Part shown: positions 52,978-63,036 of the stretch, one piece after another
Numbering within the stretch: the first letter of the stretch is position 1
Layout of the letters: each line of letters starts with the position of its first letter
Source: Kocuria marina
GTDB taxonomy: Bacteria > Actinomycetota > Actinomycetes > Actinomycetales > Micrococcaceae
DNA length: 64,000 nt
Direction of reading: 5' to 3'
Assembly (NCBI RefSeq): GCF_000786655.1
Contig: NZ_JROM01000048.1
Location: 1 to 64,000, forward strand
Translations under genes and position numbers: made by a program
Notes under the pieces: generated by a model
Seen by the model: only the letters and a program-made list of their open reading frames with translations
What the model was told of the DNA's origin: nothing
Databases searched by the model: none

Positions 52978-53250
52978 TCAGACGGCCAACGCCTTCTGGA
53001 TGATGCCGAGCAGCATGCCCGAGACGGAGTCCGAGGACAGCACCGCGGCCATGACGCCACCGAAGGCGGCGGCCGCGAGCACGATCACCGCGTACTCCGC
53101 CGTGGACGCCCCGAGGTCCGGGTCGTCCGGATCGATGGTGGTGTGGGGCTGCACCTCCGTGGTCGGCATGGACCGGGTCGCATCCTCCCAGGGGATTTCC
53201 GTGGGGTCGTCGAACGCGGTGGTGCGGGCGGGAAGCGTGATGGTGGACAT
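52978..53250 (-). CDS. Flp pilin-like protein (DUF4244)
   Basis: The 90-residue protein has a hydrophilic leader of about 48 residues followed by GASTAEYAVIVLAAAAFGGV, a pilin-type N-terminal helix with the Glu-Tyr pair at positions 5-6 of the predicted mature chain, and a short C-terminal hydrophobic end. It is the probable major pilin of the Tad system, cut after the glycine. The ATG at 53250 follows AGGAG. The separate position, 224 bp after tadC, allows its own promoter, as pilin genes often need high expression. Confidence 0.85.
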   Translation of the reverse strand: MSTITLPARTTAFDDPTEIPWEDATRSMPTTEVQPHTTIDPDDPDLGASTAEYAVIVLAAAAFGGVMAAVLSSDSVSGMLLGIIQKALAV

Positions 53251-53474
53251 GGTGTTTCTCCTGTTCGCTGTGTAGCGGTTACGGGTTGTGGACTGGGGCG
53301 GCTGCGTCTCGCGCCGACCGCCCCGAGACGTCGAAGGTCGAGCAATCGACCGGGTGATCGAGGAACGGTGTGACAGGACCCATCGACTGGGCGGCCCCCT
53401 GCCCCGTCCGGTAAGAACCGTGCGGTTCACAAGGGCTTGGGCGTGCACGTCGATGTGGACGTGATCGTTGGCGC

Positions 53475-54104
53475 TCATGACCCGAACACCCTGGGCAGCA
53501 AGCTCATGAGCACGGGGACCACGCCCCAGCACATGAACGCGGGCAGGAAGCACAGTCCGAGCGGCAGCACGAGTTTGACGGCCAGTGCCTCGGCCGCTCG
53601 TTCGGCACGGCGGTAATGCGCTCGCCGCACGAGCTCCGCCTGACCCCGCAGCACGGACGCGGAGGCCGTGGCGGACGTGGCCGTGAACTCGAGGGCATCC
53701 CGGAAATCGCGCATGTCCCGGGACAGCTCCCCGTCCGGCGGCCATGCCGCATCCCACGGGAGCCCAAGTCGCAGGGCGGCCGCGACCCGACCCAGCTGCG
53801 GATGAGCGGCGCCCGAGCAACTGTCCGCGAGGACGGACACGGCTTCCGCGAGCGGCAGCCCGGTCTCGAGTTGGCATGCGGTCAATTCCACGAGGGCCGC
53901 TGCGGGCAGGGCGGGGATGACCGCGGACTTGGCCCCCGGAACACCGGCCAGGACGTCCCGCACGGCACCCGGCGCCGGACGGTGCGCAGCGGGATCGCGC
54001 GGGGAGCGCCGTCGTCCGCGGGGAGTCCCCAACTGCGGGCCGGGAGAAAGCCACAAGAGCACACCGCATCCCGCGAGGGCGCCCGCCATCAGCGCGCCGA
54101 TCAT
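53475..54104 (-). CDS. Tad secretion inner-membrane protein TadC
   Basis: The 209-residue protein has the type II secretion F domain: an N-terminal membrane segment, then the cytosolic helices (LVELTACQLETGLPLAEAVSVLA, LRGQAELVRRAHYRRAERAAEA), and a C-terminal pair of hydrophobic segments ending LLPRVFGS. With TadB it forms the membrane platform on which the ATPase TadA builds the pilus. The start overlaps tadB (ATGA). Confidence 0.86.
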   Translation of the reverse strand: MIGALMAGALAGCGVLLWLSPGPQLGTPRGRRRSPRDPAAHRPAPGAVRDVLAGVPGAKSAVIPALPAAALVELTACQLETGLPLAEAVSVLADSCSGAAHPQLGRVAAALRLGLPWDAAWPPDGELSRDMRDFRDALEFTATSATASASVLRGQAELVRRAHYRRAERAAEALAVKLVLPLGLCFLPAFMCWGVVPVLMSLLPRVFGS

Positions 54105-54892
54105 GACGCGGTCTCCGCTTCAGCGCGGTGCATCAGGGTTCGTGTCCACAGCCGCCCGGCGATACTCAGAGCAGCACCGGCCGCGAGCGCGACCCGCCCC
54201 CACCACGTGGTCAGCAGCGTGCTGATCGGATCCGTGCCCATCAGGACACCGAGTCCCAGCGCGAGCATCGGCAGCCACGACAGGGTCCGCACCGTGACCC
54301 GCGGCCCCGCCAGGGCACTGTCCCGAGCGGCCTGCGCGTCCAACTGCGATTCCAGCGACTCGGCCACCCCGGAGAGCGTGCGGCCCAGGGAGGCCCCCGA
54401 GCGTTCCGAGATCTCCCAGCACGCGGCGAGCTGGGCGCACACCGATCGGGCGATGGCCGCGAGCGCGCGATCCCCCACGGGCACCGGAGCGCTCGCGAAA
54501 CGCGTCAGGCTCACGGACACCGGGATCCCCACCTGGGCGGCGGCGTGGACGTCCCCGCACATTCGTGCGATCCAGCGCCCCGTGGGCCCCGATCCGGTGG
54601 AGACCGCGGGCAGTTCGCCGAACACCCGGGCGGGGGCCCGCCCCGCCTGCAGCAGCGCGGCCAGTCGGCGGACGACGGTCACCCATTGCATGGCCTCGGC
54701 GCCACGATCACGACGGCGCCACCGGGCGAACGCGCCCGGCTCCCGCGAGCGCTCGGCACCGTCGCCGTCGCCGTCGTCGTTACCTCCGGGGCGACGCGTG
54801 AGCACGGCCAACCTGCCCCCGCGCGTACCGCCACCGCTCCAGACGAGCAATGCGGCCGCGGTGAGGACGAAGACAAGGACGGCGGCCATCAT
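54101..54892 (-). CDS. Tad secretion inner-membrane protein TadB
   Basis: The 263-residue protein opens with a hydrophobic segment (MMAAVLVFVLTAAALLVWSG), has an F-domain helical core (ARSVCAQLAACWEISERSG and LGRTLSGVAESLESQLDAQAA), and two C-terminal hydrophobic segments. This is the shorter actinobacterial TadB type. It is coupled to tadA upstream and tadC downstream by ATGA overlaps. Confidence 0.86.
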   Translation of the reverse strand: MMAAVLVFVLTAAALLVWSGGGTRGGRLAVLTRRPGGNDDGDGDGAERSREPGAFARWRRRDRGAEAMQWVTVVRRLAALLQAGRAPARVFGELPAVSTGSGPTGRWIARMCGDVHAAAQVGIPVSVSLTRFASAPVPVGDRALAAIARSVCAQLAACWEISERSGASLGRTLSGVAESLESQLDAQAARDSALAGPRVTVRTLSWLPMLALGLGVLMGTDPISTLLTTWWGRVALAAGAALSIAGRLWTRTLMHRAEAETAS

Positions 54893-56229
54893 GACGCCTC
54901 ACGCCCTCGCTCCAACAAGCGGGTCAGCTGCGACCAGCCGGGCCCCTTGACCGGGTGCCCGGACTCCACGGTGAGAGCGGGCCGCGTGCTCAGCACGCTG
55001 TCCTCGAGGTGGAGGGTGCACAGGGAATCCAGCCTGCGACCGGCGGGGGTGCGGCTCACGTGGGCCACGAGGTCCAGCGCGTTGGCCGCCTGCAGGTCGA
55101 CCGCGCTTCGGCCCAGTCCCGCGAGGGAACCGAGGGCGGCCAGCCGGGCCGGGACCGCCCGCGCGGAGTTCGCATGCACGGTTCCCGCACCGGAGTGTCC
55201 CGTGTTCAGGGCGGTCAACAACTCGCGGACCTCAGCACCGCGACATTCGCCCACCACGAGCCAGTCCGGGCGCATCCGCAACGCTTGCCGGACCAGGTCC
55301 GTGAGGTCCACGGAACCGGCCCCCTCCACGTTCTCCTGCCGGGACTGCATGCCGACTACGTGAGGATGATCGGGGTTCAGCTCCGCGGCGTCCTCCACGA
55401 GCACGAGGCGCTGTTCCGGCGCGCACTGGGACAACAGCGTGGACAGCACGGTGGTCTTCCCGGAACCGGTGGCCCCGCTGATCATGAGATTCGCCCGTGC
55501 GGCCATGGCATCCGTGAGGACGTCCGCGAGGAACGGGTGCACAGTCCCGGAGTGCACCAGATCCGCGAGCGACAGCCGCTGAGGGGCCCGGAACCGGATG
55601 GACAGCAGTGTCCCCGAGGTGGACACCGGCGGGATCACGGCATGCACCCGCAGCCCGGTGGCGGTCTGCACGTCCACGCACGGGTGGCCGTCATCCAGCC
55701 GGCGGCCGGCCGCGGTCACGAGCCGCACCGCGAGTGCCCGCACATGCGCCTCGGACGTGAACGGGCTCGCGACTCGCTGAATCCCGTCCTGGGTCTCCAC
55801 GAAGACGTTCTCGTGCCCGTTGACGTAGACGTCGCTCAGCCCGGTGGCGGGGAGCAAAGGCTCCAACGGCCCGAGCCCGGTCAACTGCGCCTTGACGTGC
55901 TGCGCTGCTCGGACGGAGCCCACGGCCCCGAGTACCCGGCCCGTCTCCCGCACGGCCTTGGCGATCCTGGTGTCGGTGACCGGACCGCCCTCGGCCAGGA
56001 GTCGTTCGCGCACCTGGTCCACGAACGCGGCGTCGTGCGCGGCAGCTCCCGGACCCGGAGACACCCGCCGGCTGGACAGCGCGGCGTCATGGGCGTTACC
56101 ACCCGGACCCGGAGACACCCGCCGGCTGGACAGCGCGGCGTCGTGGCCGTCAGCTCCCGGCGCCGGCGTGACACACGGACCGGGCCGGGCGTCGTCGTGA
56201 TCGTGGGACACCGTGAAGGAAACCGTCAT
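54889..56229 (-). CDS. Tad pilus assembly ATPase TadA (CpaF)
   Basis: The 446-residue AAA-type secretion ATPase has Walker A MISGATGSGKTTVLSTLLS near residue 245, a Walker B-like LVLVEDAAELNP, and a later Asp/His segment ALNTGHSGAGTVHANSARA. It energises pilus extension or retraction. Residues about 30-65 contain an 18-residue tandem repeat (HDAALSSRRVSPGPG twice), encoded by a 54-bp duplication at 56048-56155; this is an add-on ahead of the conserved domain. Both ends overlap neighbours by ATGA. Confidence 0.92.
   Translation of the reverse strand: MTVSFTVSHDHDDARPGPCVTPAPGADGHDAALSSRRVSPGPGGNAHDAALSSRRVSPGPGAAAHDAAFVDQVRERLLAEGGPVTDTRIAKAVRETGRVLGAVGSVRAAQHVKAQLTGLGPLEPLLPATGLSDVYVNGHENVFVETQDGIQRVASPFTSEAHVRALAVRLVTAAGRRLDDGHPCVDVQTATGLRVHAVIPPVSTSGTLLSIRFRAPQRLSLADLVHSGTVHPFLADVLTDAMAARANLMISGATGSGKTTVLSTLLSQCAPEQRLVLVEDAAELNPDHPHVVGMQSRQENVEGAGSVDLTDLVRQALRMRPDWLVVGECRGAEVRELLTALNTGHSGAGTVHANSARAVPARLAALGSLAGLGRSAVDLQAANALDLVAHVSRTPAGRRLDSLCTLHLEDSVLSTRPALTVESGHPVKGPGWSQLTRLLERGREAS
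56048..56155. repeat. 54-bp in-frame tandem duplication in tadA
   Basis: CCCGGACCCGGAGACACCCG starts at 56048 and again at 56102, exactly 54 bp apart, and a partial third copy starts at about 56151. The period is 18 codons, so the frame is kept. Confidence 0.82.
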
Positions 56230-57542
56230 GACAGCTCCTCCAACGCCCGGGCGATCTGCGCCACGGCCTTCGCATGGCGGGGGCGCCGGCCGCGGCGCAG
56301 CACGGTGCCGTCGTCGAGGTGCTGGGGCACGTGGGCGTCAAACCCCACGGTGGCCACGCACGGCACGCCGGTGGCCTCGGCCACGACCGGGGGATCCACG
56401 TCCGCGACGTTGACCCCGCACACCGCACTCACCACGGGAACGGGTGCGCAACGCCGAACCGTGTGCTCCGCGGCCAGGATCCCGCGCACGGTGCGGGGAG
56501 CCAGGACCAGCACGGCATCGCACCAGCGCGCTTGCCGTTCGAGGTCCGAGCGGGACAGATCCACCACCTGGACCGCCGCGGCACCGCGCAGCGCGCCGAT
56601 CACCGTGGCCATCGGAACGGTGTGCTCGTGGCTCGCGTGTCGATCCCACGAGAGGTACCGCAGGGCGTCCAGGCGCGGCATGGCCGCCCACAACTGGTCG
56701 GCCGCCACGGTGCCCGAGAAATGGTTCAGCTCGGGCCACCGCAGCCCGTCGGTGGTTTCCTCCCCCAACGCGAGATCGAGGCCCGCGCCCAGGGGGTCAC
56801 CGTCCACGAGCGCGGTGTCCGCCCCCCGGGCCGCGAAGTGTCCCGCGAGCCAGCACGCCACCGTGGACGCACCCACTCCCCCGGTAGCGCCGACGACGCC
56901 GTACACCCGCCCGGTCGTGCGTGGCAGTTCGGAATCGGCCGAGCGGGAGATCATGTCCGCGAGCCACGCGGCCGCGTGCGGCAACACCACCACGGCGGAC
57001 GCCCCGAACCTCGCCGCGGTGTCCCACGCGTCGGCGTGTTCGGTGAGCGCCACGACCACCGCCCCGCGGGGTACGACGTCCCCGGCCCAGGCGGCATCCA
57101 CGAGCACGACGTCCGATGACGCCGCTCGCGCCCCCGCGCCGTCGTCCGTCACCCTGAGCGCGACCCCGGCGCCGATGCACACGGCCTCGACGGCCTCCAC
57201 GAGGTCAGAGGTGGTGCTGAGCAACTGCACGCCGCGGGTCCCGTGCGAGTCGGCGCCGGCCAATGAACTACCCGCTGAGGCACTGCCCGCGGCGTCACCG
57301 CCCGACGCCGCGCTGCCTGTCGCCGTGCTTCCCATCGGTGCACGCCCCACCGCTGTGCTGACCCGCGAGCGCGCCGCGACCGGGGACTCGCGATCTGCGG
57401 GAACCGGCCCGGCAGGGAGCGGACCAGACCCCTGATCGTCATGGCCACTGTCATAGGCTGCGAAGGACCGACTGGCCGCGCGGCGGGCTCGACGCGAGGC
57501 ACCCGGGGAGACGACGGGAGCCGTGATGGATGCGGTGTTCAT
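56226..57542 (-). CDS. CpaE-like / septum-site-determining protein (Ssd)
   Basis: The 438-residue protein has an N-terminal Ala/Ser/Gly-rich low-complexity region (about residues 1-110) and a receiver-like domain. A MinD/ParA-type ATPase follows, with a deviant Walker A VGATGGVGASTVACWLAGH and VDGDPLGAGLDLALG. This family, called Ssd or CpaE-like, is encoded at the head of tad operons in actinobacteria. It probably positions pilus assembly or affects cell division at the pole or septum. ATG 57542 is the chosen start; the frame is open further upstream but not protein-like. It overlaps tadA by ATGA. Confidence 0.86.
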   Translation of the reverse strand: MNTASITAPVVSPGASRRARRAASRSFAAYDSGHDDQGSGPLPAGPVPADRESPVAARSRVSTAVGRAPMGSTATGSAASGGDAAGSASAGSSLAGADSHGTRGVQLLSTTSDLVEAVEAVCIGAGVALRVTDDGAGARAASSDVVLVDAAWAGDVVPRGAVVVALTEHADAWDTAARFGASAVVVLPHAAAWLADMISRSADSELPRTTGRVYGVVGATGGVGASTVACWLAGHFAARGADTALVDGDPLGAGLDLALGEETTDGLRWPELNHFSGTVAADQLWAAMPRLDALRYLSWDRHASHEHTVPMATVIGALRGAAAVQVVDLSRSDLERQARWCDAVLVLAPRTVRGILAAEHTVRRCAPVPVVSAVCGVNVADVDPPVVAEATGVPCVATVGFDAHVPQHLDDGTVLRRGRRPRHAKAVAQIARALEELS

Positions 57543-57762
57543 GGCACCAACCTGGCCGGTGACACCCACGTTCCGCGCCCACGGGCCCGCACTGTGCAGC
57601 GTTACGGGCACCTGCCGCGGCGCGCCGGGTGCTGTGCAGTTCGCCCACCGCGGGGTCTGGAGGTTTCGTCCCACGACGCGCTCGCCGAGTGATACGGATC
57701 GGTAACCGGTGGTACACAGCTGTCCGGGGAAGTGCCACCATGAACTGACGGACCTCAAACCT

Positions 57763-58305
57763 GTGACACGGACATCGGCCGTCGCGGCGCTGATCCTGAA
57801 TGTGCTTTATTGCCTGCTGGTGCTCGCCCTGCTGCTCTGGGTGTTCCACTGGGACCGGGTCAGCATCATAGTGGTGGCTCTGCTTCTCCTGGCCGTCATC
57901 ATCATCCCCGGGTTCTTCATTCTGCGCCCGCAGACCCAGTGGGCGCAGGACTACACCATCACCTCATACGGTGCCCGCAGCCAAGGGCAACTCACGGTAC
58001 CGGTGCCCGTCTCCGAACTACCGAGACTGGTCGAGCGTGCCTGCGCCCAGGACGCGAAACTGGGCTTGCGAGAACTCGATGCGCAGGGCGGGCGGATCTC
58101 GGTGGGAATCACGTTCTCGTCGTGGGGCGCGCGCGTCCGATTCCCCTTGCGACCCGTCTCGGAGACCGCGTCGCAGATCGTGGCGACCTCGCGTCCTCGG
58201 ATGCCACTGGAACCGTCGGACCGGGCCCGGAGCGAAGGAAACCTATCCCTGCTGTTCCGCGGCGTGGCACGGGAGGCCGAGCGCACGCACACGAGCATGA
58301 CCTGA
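57763..58305 (+). CDS. Hypothetical membrane protein
   Basis: The roughly 180-residue protein has two adjacent hydrophobic segments in the first 50 residues (SAVAALILNVLYCLLVLALL and VSIIVVALLLLAVIIIPGFF) and a soluble remainder with no recognised motif. The start is uncertain: GTG 57763 places the first helix at the N-terminus, while GTG 57709 would add 18 residues. It is divergent from the Tad operon and convergent with the peptidyl-tRNA hydrolase gene. Function is unknown. Confidence 0.6.
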   Translation: MTRTSAVAALILNVLYCLLVLALLLWVFHWDRVSIIVVALLLLAVIIIPGFFILRPQTQWAQDYTITSYGARSQGQLTVPVPVSELPRLVERACAQDAKLGLRELDAQGGRISVGITFSSWGARVRFPLRPVSETASQIVATSRPRMPLEPSDRARSEGNLSLLFRGVAREAERTHTSMT

Positions 58306-58366
58306 GCACCGCCCGACCGGGCGCGGCGCATGCCCCATGAGGTCCGGCTCTACGCCGAGCCGTCGA

Positions 58367-59065
58367 TCACGCTCGCTCCACCCACCACGCCCGGGTGGTG
58401 TCGGTGGGACCGTCCAGCTCGGTCAACCCGGCGTCCGTGACCGTGACCGGCCTGCGCACCGCGGCCCATTCCTCCCGTGCGGGGAACTCCACGCGCACCC
58501 GGTAGTCGTCCACGCGCCAGCGTTCCCGCACCGCGTCGGGCATGGCCTCCCATGCGAGCTGCGCGGCGTGCCCGCACTGTGCCGCGAGTTTGCCGCTCGA
58601 GATCTCGAGCCCCGGGGCCACCTCCACGGTCACCACGGGATACTGAGTGGCGGACGCCCCGGCAGCGGGGAATTGCGTCCCGGACACCTGCAGCTTGTGC
58701 AGTTGCTTGGGCAGGGGCTGCACGGGTGCGGGCACGAACGCCCTCACGGCCGCGGTGCGGTGCTCGTCCGCCGCGGCACTCGGTGCTTCCTGCGACACCG
58801 TGACGCCGGGCAGCGCCTGCACATCATCCCAGCGCTTGCCGTCCGCGCGCCGCACGAGCTTGCGGATCTGCACGTCCCGCCACGTCTGCACGGCCTCGTG
58901 CCACGGCCCACCAGGGGCGCTGCGTTCGTCGGCCAGCAGCATCACGACGGCGCGCGCCGCCGCCTCCGCGACGTCTACCTCCCGCGCGGGTCGCGCCCGA
59001 TCCCGGTACACCACCAGTTGCATGGCCCAGGGGACGTCACGGTTCTCGCTCGGCTCGGCATTCAT
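58367..59065 (-). CDS. Peptidyl-tRNA hydrolase, PTH2 type
   Basis: The 232-residue protein opens with VPWAMQLVVYRDRARP and ends with the PTH2 signature SSGKLAAQCGHAAQLAWEAM near residue 170 and VTDAGLTELDG. It releases tRNA from stalled peptidyl-tRNA. PTH2 is mainly archaeal and eukaryotic but also occurs in actinobacteria, usually alongside a normal Pth. The middle of the protein (residues about 90-150) is a less conserved insert. ATG 59065 is taken because the conserved part begins ten residues later; the longer upstream frame is low-complexity. Confidence 0.85.
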   Translation of the reverse strand: MNAEPSENRDVPWAMQLVVYRDRARPAREVDVAEAAARAVVMLLADERSAPGGPWHEAVQTWRDVQIRKLVRRADGKRWDDVQALPGVTVSQEAPSAAADEHRTAAVRAFVPAPVQPLPKQLHKLQVSGTQFPAAGASATQYPVVTVEVAPGLEISSGKLAAQCGHAAQLAWEAMPDAVRERWRVDDYRVRVEFPAREEWAAVRRPVTVTDAGLTELDGPTDTTRAWWVERA

Positions 59066-59213
59066 GGCCCCGAGTCTCGCACGCAGATCCGACGGACTGA
59101 CCGAATCGGCCGGACCCACCGGGCTCGCCGAACAGGGCCGACCCGCCGAAGCATCCAGTCCCGCCGGTTCGGGCGGACCCGCAAGCTTCGTCCAGTCGCC
59201 CGGTCCAACGCGG

Positions 59214-59250
59214 CCCGCCGGTTCCACCGCACGACGGCGGAACCGGCGGG
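59214..59250 (-). terminator. Terminator after the bkd operon
   Basis: CCCGCCGGTTCC at 59214-59225 pairs perfectly with GGAACCGGCGGG at 59239-59250 around a 13-base loop, just past the E2 stop at 59260. Confidence 0.78.
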
Positions 59251-59259
59251 TCAGCGGCA

Positions 59260-60711
59260 TCACACCAGCATCAGCGAAGGATCCTCCATCGCGGCACCCA
59301 CGTCCGCGAGGAACCGCGAGATCTCCGCCCCGTCCACCACGCGGTGATCGGCGGACACCGACAGCGTGGCGACCTGGCGCACGACCAGTTCGTCGTCCAC
59401 GACCCACGGACGCTTGCGGATCTGACCGAAAGCCACGATGGCCGTCTGCCCGGGGTTGAGGATGGGCGTACCCGAATCCACCCCGAAGACCCCAACGTTG
59501 GTGATGGTGATCGATCCCCCGCGCATAGCCTCCGGCGGGCAGCGTCCCTCACGGGCGGTGGCGGCCACTTCGCGGATTCTGCGGGCGAGCTCACCCACGG
59601 ACATCGCGTGGGCGTCCGGCACCACGGGGACCATGAGACCGCGGTCCGTGGCCGTGGCGATCCCCAGGTGCACCCGGCGGGAGACCGTGATCTGCTCACC
59701 CTGCAGCGAGGCATTGAGCTCCGGGGTCCGGTGCAGGGCCCAGCACACGGCCCGCGAGAGCACGGCCAGGGGGTTGACCTGGGCATACCCTTCCGTGCCG
59801 CGGCTGCGCGCCACGAGCTCCATGGTGCGCGTGACGTCCACGTCCAGGAACTCGGTGACGTGCGGCGCGGTGAACGCGGAGGCCACCATCGCCTGTGCCG
59901 TGGCCTTGCGGACGCCCTTCAGCGGGATGGTCCACGTCTCGTCGTCCTCCGGCGCGGCGAGCGGCGTCGTCGGCCCGGCGAGCGGCGCGGCGAGCGTGTG
60001 CCCGGTGCGCGGCGTCGTCGGCGTGACCTCCGGGAGACCTCCCGCGGCGGCCAGGTGCTGTTCCAGGTCCCTGCGGGTCACCTCGCCGGCCGGGCCCGTA
60101 CCGGTGACGCGCGCGAGATCCACCCCGGAGTCCTTGGCCCGCTTGCGCACCGGTGGTTTGGCGCGGGCGCGGGTGTCCGCGGGAGACGGCACCGAGGGGT
60201 CGGGACGCTGCGGGGCACCCGCGTCCTCGAGGAGCCCGGTAGGACCGGACGGTGCGGGCCCCGCCGGCTCGGCCGCCCGCTGCTCCGCAAGGGCACGAGG
60301 TCGCCCGAGTCGCCCGCGACGCTTCGTGTCCTCCCGTGCCCCGTACCCCACAAGGGTGGCTCCGGAACCGTCGGCATCGCCCGTCGCCTCCGCGCCGGGG
60401 CGGGAATCGGGTGAACCCTCGGAACCGGCCGGGGCCGCGGGTGCACCGGCGGACCCGGCCGCGGCGGCGTCGTCGGACAGGATGTCGATGATGGGCGTCC
60501 CCACCTCCACGGTCGCGCCCTCCGGAGCAAGTAACGCGGCGACCGAGCCCGCGGTGGGACACGGCAATTCCACGACCGACTTGGCGGTCTCGATCTCCAC
60601 GATGACCTGGTTGACCTTCACGGAATCACCCGCGGCGACCTTCCACGTCAGGATGTCCGCTTCCGTGAGGCCCTCGCCGACGTCGGGGAGCTTGAACTGG
60701 ACTGTACTCAT
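59260..60711 (-). CDS. Branched-chain 2-oxo acid dehydrogenase E2 (dihydrolipoamide acyltransferase)
   Basis: The 483-residue protein has a lipoyl domain with Lys44 in VEIETAKSVVELP as the lipoylation site, a Pro/Ala/Ser-rich linker, a subunit-binding domain (KRAKDSGVDLARVTGTGPAG) and a C-terminal acyltransferase ending in the catalytic SADHRVVDGAEISRF. It would transfer the acyl group from the E1-bound intermediate to CoA. The start ATG 60711 follows AGGAGGAG. The gene itself is intact, but both E1 genes upstream in the same operon are frameshifted, so a working complex from this operon is doubtful unless E1 comes from elsewhere. The branched-chain assignment rests on the two-gene E1 layout. 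Confidence 0.9.
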   Translation of the reverse strand: MSTVQFKLPDVGEGLTEADILTWKVAAGDSVKVNQVIVEIETAKSVVELPCPTAGSVAALLAPEGATVEVGTPIIDILSDDAAAAGSAGAPAAPAGSEGSPDSRPGAEATGDADGSGATLVGYGAREDTKRRGRLGRPRALAEQRAAEPAGPAPSGPTGLLEDAGAPQRPDPSVPSPADTRARAKPPVRKRAKDSGVDLARVTGTGPAGEVTRRDLEQHLAAAGGLPEVTPTTPRTGHTLAAPLAGPTTPLAAPEDDETWTIPLKGVRKATAQAMVASAFTAPHVTEFLDVDVTRTMELVARSRGTEGYAQVNPLAVLSRAVCWALHRTPELNASLQGEQITVSRRVHLGIATATDRGLMVPVVPDAHAMSVGELARRIREVAATAREGRCPPEAMRGGSITITNVGVFGVDSGTPILNPGQTAIVAFGQIRKRPWVVDDELVVRQVATLSVSADHRVVDGAEISRFLADVGAAMEDPSLMLV

Positions 60712-60721
60712 GATCTCCTCC

Positions 60722-62911
<2,190 letters not shown>

Positions 62912-62967
62912 GTCGCTCCTCGAAGTAACGCTTATTCAATTGCCACAGGATCTCTGTGATGCAGGTC

Positions 62968-62973
62968 ACTATA
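62968..62973 (-). promoter_or_regulatory. Possible -10 of the bkd operon
   Basis: TATAGT on the minus strand at 62968-62973, in an AT-richer part of the 125-bp gap between E1-alpha and polA, lies 57 bp from the E1-alpha start, which has GAGGAG just upstream. No matching -35 is obvious. Confidence 0.3.
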
Positions 62974-63036
62974 CCTATCCCGCGCGGCTCCGCCAGGGGG
63001 CCCGGGCGTACCCGCTCCACGGCCCATACTGGGAGC

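Noticed and set aside
53251-53474. Possible extra gene between tadC and the pilin gene, starting MSANDHVHIDVHAQ
   Set aside because: The sequence soon becomes Arg/Ser-rich low complexity and would run into the pilin in frame; the pilin has its own strong AGGAG and ATG.
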